Source of the DNA: Streptomyces sp. NBC_01803
Lineage (GTDB): Bacteria > Actinomycetota > Actinomycetes > Streptomycetales > Streptomycetaceae
Reading direction: 5' to 3'
Assembly: GCF_035917415.1 (NCBI RefSeq)
Contig: NZ_CP109073.1
Coordinates: 5,202,001-5,266,000, forward strand
Length of the DNA: 64,000 nucleotides
Part shown: piece by piece, positions 58,405 through 64,000 of the stretch
How the letters are laid out: each line of letters opens with the position of its first letter
Numbering within the stretch: the first letter of the stretch is position 1
Notes under the pieces: model-generated
Database searches by the model: none
The model's input: the letters and a program-made list of their open reading frames with translations, nothing else
Told to the model about the DNA's origin: nothing
Made by a program: the position numbers and the translations under genes

Positions 58405-59835
58405 TCAGCCCCGGAGGGTCTCCAGCAGCCGCAGCCAGATCTCGCTCATCGTCGGGAACGACGGGACCGCGTGCCACAGGCGGTCGATCGGGACCTCGCC
58501 GGTGACCGCGATGGTCGCCGCGTGGAGCAGCTCGCCCGTGTGCGGGCCGACGAACGTCGCGCCGATGAGGTGGTTCCGGTCCAGGTCCACGATCACGCGC
58601 GCGCGACCCTTGTAGTCGTCGGCGTACAGCGCGGCGCCGGACACGTTGCCCAACTCGTAGTCCACCACGCGCGTGCGGCGGCCGGCCCGTTCCGCCTCCT
58701 CGGCGGTCAGGCCGACCGAGGCGGCCTCCGGCTCGGTGAACACCACTTGCGGAACGGCCGCGATGTCGGCCGTCGCCGCGTGCGGGCCCCACGGCGTCCC
58801 GTCCACCGGGGCGCCCTGCGCGCGGGCGGCGATGACCGCGCCCACGATGCGCGCCTGGTACTTGCCCTGGTGGGTCATCAGCGAACGGTGGTTGGCGTCA
58901 CCCACCGCGTAGAGCCAGTCGCCCGCGACGCCCCGCACCCGCAGCGCGTCGTCCACCTCCAGCCACGAGCCGGGCTCCAACCCCACCGTCTCCAGGCCCA
59001 GATCGCCGGTACGCGGAGCCCGCCCGGTGGCGAACAGGATCTCGTCCGCGTCGAGCCGGTCCCCGTTGTCGAGCGAAATGGTCACCGGGCCCGAGGAGTC
59101 GGCCCGGCTCACCTCGGTGACGGACACCCCGGTGCGGATGTCGACACCGGCCGACGCCAGGCCCTCCGCCACCAACTCACCCGCGAACGGCTCCATCTTC
59201 GGCAACGGCCGGTCCCCCCGGATGAGGAGCGTGACCTCGGAGCCGAGCGCGCTCCAGGCGGCGGCCATCTCCGCGCCGACCACGCCGCCGCCCACCACGG
59301 CCAGCCGGCCCGGCACCTTCTTGGCGCTCGTGGCCTCCCTGCTGGTCCACGGCCGCGCCTGCGCGACGCCAGGCAGGTCGGGCACGACGGCGACGCTGCC
59401 CGTGCACACCGCCACCGCGTGCCGGGCGGTGAGGTGCCGCGTGCCGCCGCCGTCCGGGACCTCGACGGTGACGGTGCGCGGCCCGTCCAGGCGGCCGTGG
59501 CCCCGGAAGAGATCGGCGCCGGTCGACTCGATCCACGAAACCTGGCTGTCATCCCGCCAGTTGGAGGTGAAGCTGTCGCGCCGGGCCAGCACGGCCGCCG
59601 CGTCGAGCCGTCCGCCGACCGCCTCGCGGGAGCCGGCCACCGCGCGGGCGGCGGCGAGCGCGGCGGGCGGGCGCAGCAGCGCCTTGCTGGGGATGCAGGC
59701 CCAGTACGAACACTCGCCGCCCACGAGCTCGCTCTCGACGATGGCCGTGGTCAGGCCGGCGGCCCGGGTCCGGTCGGCGACGTTCTCGCCGACCGGGCCC
59801 GCGCCGATGACGATGACGTCGTAGGTGTCGCTCAT
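58405..59835 (-). CDS. FAD-dependent pyridine nucleotide-disulfide oxidoreductase (Lpd/MerA-like)
   Basis: 476 residues from ATG 59835 (GAGGAG upstream). FAD-binding VIVIGAGPVGENVADR, redox pair ECSYWACIPSK with Cys42 and Cys47, NAD-binding LAVVGGGVVGAEMAAAWSAL, second FAD element WLYAVGDANHRSLMTHQGKY, and C-terminal HAVPSFPTMSE with the active-site His. It could be a dihydrolipoamide dehydrogenase or soluble transhydrogenase-like enzyme; no E2 or mercury genes are near. Cytoplasmic. Confidence 0.92.
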   Translation of the reverse strand: MSDTYDVIVIGAGPVGENVADRTRAAGLTTAIVESELVGGECSYWACIPSKALLRPPAALAAARAVAGSREAVGGRLDAAAVLARRDSFTSNWRDDSQVSWIESTGADLFRGHGRLDGPRTVTVEVPDGGGTRHLTARHAVAVCTGSVAVVPDLPGVAQARPWTSREATSAKKVPGRLAVVGGGVVGAEMAAAWSALGSEVTLLIRGDRPLPKMEPFAGELVAEGLASAGVDIRTGVSVTEVSRADSSGPVTISLDNGDRLDADEILFATGRAPRTGDLGLETVGLEPGSWLEVDDALRVRGVAGDWLYAVGDANHRSLMTHQGKYQARIVGAVIAARAQGAPVDGTPWGPHAATADIAAVPQVVFTEPEAASVGLTAEEAERAGRRTRVVDYELGNVSGAALYADDYKGRARVIVDLDRNHLIGATFVGPHTGELLHAATIAVTGEVPIDRLWHAVPSFPTMSEIWLRLLETLRG

Positions 59836-59849
59836 CTGCGAACTCCTCA

Positions 59850-59894
59850 GTGCGTGCGGTGTGGTGCGGTGTGGTCTGGTGCGTGCGGTGCGGG
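59850..59894. repeat. Short GTGCGGTGTG-type repeat
   Basis: GTGCGGTGTG occurs twice in tandem, flanked by GTGCGTGCGGT copies on both sides, directly upstream of the oxidoreductase ribosome-binding site. It may affect the promoter or leader. Confidence 0.6.
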
Positions 59895-60210
59895 GCAGCA
59901 CGGGTGGTGCGTCCGTGGCGGGACGGGTGGCCGGTCCCACCGTATGCGGCGTGTGCCCGGTCCGCAGTCATGAGCCCAGAGGGCGGTCACATCTCCCGAC
60001 CCGAGCGGGACGCGTCAGATGAGTCATTGGTGGTGGCCGAGGGGAGAGGACAGGGCAACCCCGGGACCGGCTACGGGAGGTCGGGAGCGGAGTGAGCGCG
60101 GGAGGCGATCATCATCATCGCCCGGCGGGGCCGGTTCGCCTTCTCCAGCCGCCCACCCGACCCGGGGGGCGGACGGCACGAACGGGCGCCCGCCTCTCAC
60201 CCCGTACCGG

Positions 60211-60224
60211 TGTCGTTGACGACA
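60211..60224. promoter_or_regulatory. Inverted repeat TGTCGT-TG-ACGACA upstream of the Lrp gene
   Basis: Perfect 6-bp arms with a 2-bp spacer, 62 bp before ATG 60286. A likely autoregulatory site of the Lrp-type protein or part of its promoter. Confidence 0.45.
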
Positions 60225-60285
60225 ATGACAGCGGCACCCGCCGCCTTCGCCACCGCAGAAATCACCAACCGAGGGGCCGCCGATC

Positions 60286-60789
60286 ATGACCAGCCATCCC
60301 ACGGTGCTCGACGATCTCGACCGGAAGATCGTCGCCGCGCTGATCGCGAACGCCCGAAGCAGCTTCGCCGAGATCGGCGCCGAGATCGGCCTGTCGGCCC
60401 CTGCCGTCAAGCGGCGCGTCGACCGGATGCGGGAGGCGCGGGTGATCACCGGGTTCACCACCATGGTCAGCCCCACCGCCCTCGGTTGGCGCACCGAGGC
60501 GTACGTCGAGGTGTACTGCGACAGCGCCGCCCCGCCCCGGCGGCTGGCCGAGGTCGTCCGCGACTATCCGGAGATCACCGCCGCCATGACCGTGACCGGC
60601 GGCGCCGACGCCCTGCTCCACATCCGGGCCAGCGACATCGAGCACTTCGAGGAGGTGCTCGAACGCATTCGCGCCGAGCCGTTCATCCGTAAGACGATCA
60701 GCTTCATCGTCCTCTCCCACCTCATCGCGGGCAGCCCGGAGGCCGGCGCCAGCCCGCCCACCCATCCGGACGAAACGATCAGCCGCTGA
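60286..60789 (+). CDS. Lrp/AsnC family transcriptional regulator
   Basis: 167 residues. HTH at about 10-55 (LDDLDRKIVAALIANARSSF, EIGAEIGLSAPAVKRRVDRM) and RAM effector domain (TEAYVEVYCDSAAPPRRLAE, AAMTVTGGADALLHIRASDI, FIRKTISFIVLSHL). Regulators of this type control amino acid genes and respond to amino acids. It precedes ddaH and rocD on the same strand (84-bp gap), so arginine/ornithine metabolism is the likely target. Confidence 0.94.
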   Translation: MTSHPTVLDDLDRKIVAALIANARSSFAEIGAEIGLSAPAVKRRVDRMREARVITGFTTMVSPTALGWRTEAYVEVYCDSAAPPRRLAEVVRDYPEITAAMTVTGGADALLHIRASDIEHFEEVLERIRAEPFIRKTISFIVLSHLIAGSPEAGASPPTHPDETISR

Positions 60790-60873
60790 CCGGCCCAACA
60801 ACGCAACACCGCTGCGCGCATACGCAATCGTGGTTTCTTGTCGGGCGCCCCGCGCGTTCCTACCGTTGATCAC

Positions 60874-61701
60874 ATGGCCCCCTCACGCGCGCGGCGCCCC
60901 CGGCGCTACCTGACCTGCGAGCCCCGGCATTTCGACGTGCTGTACGCGATCAACCCCTGGATGCGCGAGGGCACCCCCGTCGACACCGAGCGGGCGCTGA
61001 CCCAGTGGCGCACGCTCGTCGCCGCCTACCGCGACCACGGGCACACGGTGGAGACGGTGGAGCCGACCCCCGGCCTGCCCGACATGGTCTTCGCGGCGAA
61101 CGCCGCGCTCGTGCTCGGCGGCCGGGTCCTCGGCTCGCGGTTCCACGCGCCACGGCGGCAGCCGGAGAGCGCGGCGTACGAGATCTGGTTCAAGGCGGCG
61201 GGCTTCGACGTCCACGAGCCGCAGGCGGTGTGCGAGGGCGAGGGCGACCTCGTGCCGGTCGGTCCGTACGTCCTGGCCGGCACCGGCTTCCGCACCGCGC
61301 CCGCCGCGCACCAGGAGGTCCAGGAGTTCTTCGGCGTGCCGACGATCGGCCTGCGCCTGACCGACCCGCGCTTCTACCACCTGGACACCGCGCTGTTCTC
61401 CCTGGAAGACGGCGAGCGCGGCGGCGGGAACGTCGCCTACTACCCCGGGGCGTTCTCCCCGGGCAGCCGCGCGGTCCTGGAGCGGCTCTTCCCGGACGCG
61501 GTGATCGCGACCGAGGACGACGCCCTGGCATTCGGCCTCAACGCGGTCTGCGACGGCCGCCACGTCTTCATCGACCCGGGCGCGCGGTCCCTGATCGGTC
61601 GGCTCGCGCACCGTGGTTACGTCCCCGTTCCCGTCGACCTCTCGGAGTTCCGCAAGGCCGGCGGGGGCATCAAGTGCTGCACCCAGGAGATCCGGCCATG
61701 A
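60874..61701 (+). CDS. ddaH: Dimethylargininase (dimethylarginine dimethylaminohydrolase)
   Basis: 275 residues from ATG 60874. Amidinotransferase-fold hydrolase: TCEPRHFDVLYAINPWM, TPGLPDMVFAANAALVLGGR, EGEGD with Glu122, FYHLDTALF with His169, and the C-terminal IKCCTQEI with the catalytic Cys (268 or 269). It splits methylated arginines into citrulline and methylamines; arginine itself could be a substrate in some relatives. ATGA overlap with rocD. Confidence 0.9.
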   Translation: MAPSRARRPRRYLTCEPRHFDVLYAINPWMREGTPVDTERALTQWRTLVAAYRDHGHTVETVEPTPGLPDMVFAANAALVLGGRVLGSRFHAPRRQPESAAYEIWFKAAGFDVHEPQAVCEGEGDLVPVGPYVLAGTGFRTAPAAHQEVQEFFGVPTIGLRLTDPRFYHLDTALFSLEDGERGGGNVAYYPGAFSPGSRAVLERLFPDAVIATEDDALAFGLNAVCDGRHVFIDPGARSLIGRLAHRGYVPVPVDLSEFRKAGGGIKCCTQEIRP

Positions 61702-62945
61702 CCACCGTGCCCACCGCCGCCCCCGCTTCCCCCTCCCCGGCCGCCCACCGTTCCTCGGCGGAGCTGATCCGCGCCGAGGAGTCGTCGCTCGCGCACAACT
61801 ACCACCCGCTGCCCGTCGTCGTCTCGCGCGCCGAGGGGGTGTGGCTGGAGGACGTCGAGGGACACCGCTACCTCGACATGCTGGCCGGCTACTCGGCGCT
61901 CAACTTCGGCCACCGGCACCCCGCCCTCGTCGCGGCGGCGCACCGCCAGCTCGACCAGCTCACGCTGACTTCCCGGGCCTTCCACAACGACCGGCTGGCC
62001 GGCTTCGCCGAGGGCCTGGCCGAGCTGACCGGGCTGGACATGACGCTGCCGATGAACACCGGCGCGGAGGCCGTCGAGAGCGGCATCAAGGTGGCCCGCA
62101 AATGGGCCTACGAGGTCAAGGGCGTCGCGCCCGACCGGGCCACCATCGTGGTGGCCGCCGACAACTTCCACGGCCGGACCACCACCATCGTCGGCTTCTC
62201 CAGCGACCCGGTGGCACGCGACGGCTTCGGCCCGTTCACCCCCGGCTTCCGCGTCGTCCCCTACAACGACCTCGCCGCGCTCGAAGCCGCCGTCGACGCG
62301 ACCACGGCGGCCGTGCTCATCGAGCCGATCCAGGGCGAGGCGGGCGTCGTCATCCCGGACGACGGCTACCTGGCCGGGGTGCGGGAGCTGACCCGGCGCA
62401 CCGGCACGCTCTTCGTCGCCGACGAGATCCAGTCCGGTCTCGGGCGGACCGGCACCACGCTCGCCGTCGACCACGAGTCGGTCCTGCCGGACGTGCTGCT
62501 GCTCGGCAAGGCGCTCGGTGGCGGCATCGTTCCGGTGTCGGCGGTCGTCGCGCGCCGTGACGTCCTCGGTGTCCTGCGGCCCGGCGAGCACGGCTCGACG
62601 TTCGGCGGGAACCCGCTGGCCGCCGCCGTCGGCTCGGCCGTCGTGGATCTGCTGCGCACCGGCGAGTTCCAGCGGCGGGCCGCCGAGCTGGGCCGGCTGC
62701 TGGACGCGGGGCTCGCCGCCCTGGTCGGCAAGGGCGTCGTCGGCTACCGCTGCCGGGGGCTGTGGGCGGGCGTCGACGTGGACCCGTCCCTCGGTACGGG
62801 ACGCGAGGTCAGCGAACGGCTGATGCGGGAGGGCGTGCTGGTCAAGGACACCCACGGCTCGACCATCCGGCTGGCGCCGCCGCTGACCATCACCCACGAA
62901 GAGCTGGAGTGGGCGTTGGCCGCGCTGGCGGGCGTCCTCGGCTGA
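61698..62945 (+). CDS. rocD: Ornithine aminotransferase
   Basis: 415 residues. Class III PLP aminotransferase: SSLAHNYHPLPVVVSRAEGV, AYSALNFGHRHP-like start, MNTGAEAVESGIKVARKW, DNFHGRTTTIVGFSSD, IEPIQGEAGVVIPDDGYL, ADEIQSGLGRTG with Asp242, and LLGKALGGGIVPVSAV with PLP Lys271. The overall pattern is that of ornithine-oxo-acid transaminase. It converts ornithine to glutamate semialdehyde. Translationally coupled to ddaH. Confidence 0.95.
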   Translation: MTTVPTAAPASPSPAAHRSSAELIRAEESSLAHNYHPLPVVVSRAEGVWLEDVEGHRYLDMLAGYSALNFGHRHPALVAAAHRQLDQLTLTSRAFHNDRLAGFAEGLAELTGLDMTLPMNTGAEAVESGIKVARKWAYEVKGVAPDRATIVVAADNFHGRTTTIVGFSSDPVARDGFGPFTPGFRVVPYNDLAALEAAVDATTAAVLIEPIQGEAGVVIPDDGYLAGVRELTRRTGTLFVADEIQSGLGRTGTTLAVDHESVLPDVLLLGKALGGGIVPVSAVVARRDVLGVLRPGEHGSTFGGNPLAAAVGSAVVDLLRTGEFQRRAAELGRLLDAGLAALVGKGVVGYRCRGLWAGVDVDPSLGTGREVSERLMREGVLVKDTHGSTIRLAPPLTITHEELEWALAALAGVLG

Positions 62946-62950
62946 CCGGC

Positions 62951-63028
62951 GGCGCGACGGGTTCCTTGACCGGTCTGGCGCGACGGGTTCCTTGACCGGT
63001 CTGGCGCGACCGGTCCCTGGACCGGCCT
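62951..63028. repeat. 26-bp tandem repeat, three copies, after rocD
   Basis: Copies at 62951-62976 and 62977-63002 are identical (GGCGCGACGGGTTCCTTGAC and on). The third at 63003-63028 differs at several positions. A run of CCCCG units follows (about 63040-63065). The array fills most of the gap between rocD and the broken MarR gene. Confidence 0.9.
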
Positions 63029-63091
63029 TGGGCTGGCCCGCCTCGCCCCGCCCCGCCCCGCCGCGCTCCGTCCCGGCTTCGCGCGGGCGCG

Positions 63092-63617
63092 TCAGCGGCC
63101 GTCGGCCCCGCCGCCGTCGGCCGCTGCGGCCGCGTAGGCGCGCATCGTCGGCATGGACATGGCGCATTCGGCGGGGGAGAGCGGCTCGAAGGCGCGGCGC
63201 CAGGAGTCCGCGCCCGTTGGCGAGCCAGGTATCGATCGCCGCCCGGGTGAGCGGGTCCCGCGTGATGGACACGAGGGTGCGCCTGCGGCCCGAGGGATCG
63301 GGATGCCGTTCGGCCACGCCCTGCCGGCTGAGGTCGCTCACCATCAGGCTCACGGTGGTGGGGGCGACCTCCCGCCGGGCGGCGAGGTCGCCGACCGGCA
63401 TCGGACCGTCGAACGACAGGGAGGACAGCAGCGACAGGTGCCGGGGCGCCAGGTGGAAGGAACGCGGTGGCTCGGGGATGGCGATGCGTCGCTTGAGCCG
63501 GGCGGCCACGCGCGGCATCAGCAGCGGCATCGCCCGGATCGCGTCGTCCGGGGTGAGCGCGTCCGCCGGTGGTTCGCACACCCACGCGAGGCTGCGCCGG
63601 AGGCGGGGGAGTGTCAC
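63092..63617 (-). pseudogene. MarR family regulator with a frameshift near its 3' end
   Basis: From GTG 63617 the frame reads a normal MarR core (FHLAPRHLSLLSSLSFDGPM, APTTVSLMVSDLSRQGVAER, GRRRTLVSITRDPLTRAAID, WLANG) up to about 63213. It then enters nonsense. Skipping one G in a GGG run restores a typical ending: ADSWRRAFEPLSPAECAMSM, PTMRAYAAAAADGGGADGR, stopping at 63092. So one extra G broke the gene, or the base is a sequencing error. The start is uncertain; later ATG codons exist. Confidence 0.7.
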
Positions 63618-63701
63618 TCGTTCAGGGGACGCTGCGCGCGTGGAATGTCACGTAGAGTAGCGGCGGAAGGGTGTTTCATCGGTTTCGCCGGGAGGGGCAG
63701 G

Positions 63702-64000
63702 ATGCTATTCCGACACGTCATGGGGGTCGCCCTCGCGGCCTCACTCATCGCGATCGCCGGGCCGGCCGCCATGGCGCGGGCCGGCACCGGGACGTTCACG
63801 TACCACACGGTAGGGGGGAACGAGGGCGCCCTCGACGGCGTCGAGCCCTACCGCTGCTATGAGTTGGGGGATTCCGACGAGCCGGTGATGAGCGGCTTCA
63901 ACGGCACGGTGTTCACCGCCGCGCTGTACGGCGACACCCGCTGCGACACCGAGATCGGCCGCGTCGAGCGGAACACGGGGTTTGACACGGACCCGGTGAG
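63702..64000 (+). CDS. N-terminal part of a secreted protein (runs off the window)
   Basis: At least 99 residues from ATG 63702, with GGGAGGGGCAG just upstream. Signal peptide with hydrophobic GVALAASLIAIAGPAAM and cleavage near ARAG. The mature start TGTFTYHTVGGNEGALDGVE and later cysteines (YRCYEL, DTRCDTE) suggest a small disulfide-containing beta-sandwich protein of the streptomycete secreted type. No stop within the window. Family unknown. Confidence 0.75.
   Translation, partial: MLFRHVMGVALAASLIAIAGPAAMARAGTGTFTYHTVGGNEGALDGVEPYRCYELGDSDEPVMSGFNGTVFTAALYGDTRCDTEIGRVERNTGFDTDPV

Larger units (their letters stand above)
59836..60285. other. 450-bp divergent intergenic region
   Basis: No supported gene. 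It holds a GTGCGGTGTG short repeat (59850-59894) next to the oxidoreductase start and an inverted repeat (60211-60224) before the Lrp gene. The middle part has a GATCATCATCATCG run and G-rich sequence without obvious function. Confidence 0.55.

Noticed and set aside
59850..60095. Small plus-strand frame in the divergent intergenic region
   Set aside because: It is composed of repeat sequence and lacks a plausible start region or domain.
1..64000. tRNA or rRNA genes
   Set aside because: No cloverleaf-like sequence with a GTTCGA-type T loop and CCA-proximal stem was found in the intergenic regions read, and no rRNA sequence is present.

Overview
The window is 64 kb of very GC-rich DNA with strongly biased third codon positions, short intergenic gaps and many start/stop overlaps of the ATGA or GTGA kind. 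The gene set points to a Streptomyces or close relative: a gvpOAFGYZJLSK gas vesicle operon, an RsbW-like ATPase / DUF5753 regulator / DUF397 trio, SpoIIE-type phosphatases, Spo0M, many XRE regulators and WXG100-like proteins. No rRNA or tRNA gene was found. All assignments come from reading the translated sequence; none was checked against a database.

Layout. 1-4.8 kb: a secreted protein divergent from a membrane-anchored HTH protein, a pirin, a DUF5925-like AAA ATPase and a small basic protein. 4.9-10 kb: homogentisate dioxygenase with a downstream GntR regulator, an XRE/TPR regulator with a long palindrome in its promoter, a MaoC hydratase and two DUF202 membrane proteins separated by a 90-bp tandem duplication. 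10.1-12.4 kb: pxpABC, 5-oxoprolinase. 12.5-17.2 kb: the complete gas vesicle operon on the minus strand. 17.3-18.9 kb: a two-gene WXG100-like unit. 19.2-25.8 kb: a MarR regulator, a cytoplasmic AmiC-like sensor and urtABCDE for urea or short-amide import. 26-31.4 kb: VanW protein, PAS-GAF-SpoIIE phosphatase, then the RsbW-like ATPase, DUF5753 and DUF397 genes.

31.5-34 kb: a surface-modification unit (glycosyltransferase, unknown protein, sulfotransferase). 34.6-39.2 kb: Spo0M, proline iminopeptidase with a divergent MarR gene, DUF3105 and DUF305 membrane proteins, and a small acetyltransferase. 39.2-51.9 kb: a fructan-utilisation locus on the minus strand, made of a LacI regulator with paired operators, an Opp/Dpp-type ABC importer, a cytoplasmic GH32 enzyme carrying about 26 hexapeptide repeats inside its catalytic domain, and a 1206-residue secreted GH32 enzyme with four laminin-G-like modules.

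51.9-57.6 kb is a patchwork of decayed accessory DNA: S4 protein, an IS30-like remnant, an XRE/TPR regulator with a small operon whose last gene is frameshifted, an MmyB regulator divergent from a monooxygenase, an IS21 deletion scar, one solitary type I-E-like CRISPR repeat, and a dehydrogenase cut off exactly at that repeat. 57.8-64 kb: CutA, a flavin disulfide reductase, an Lrp - dimethylargininase - ornithine aminotransferase unit, a frameshifted MarR gene and the start of a secreted protein that leaves the window.

The most unusual points are the hexapeptide array inside the GH32 catalytic domain, the CRISPR repeat at a recombination scar, the in-frame istA/istB deletion fusion, the 19-bp hairpin overlapping an XRE promoter, and two small genes broken by single-base frameshifts.
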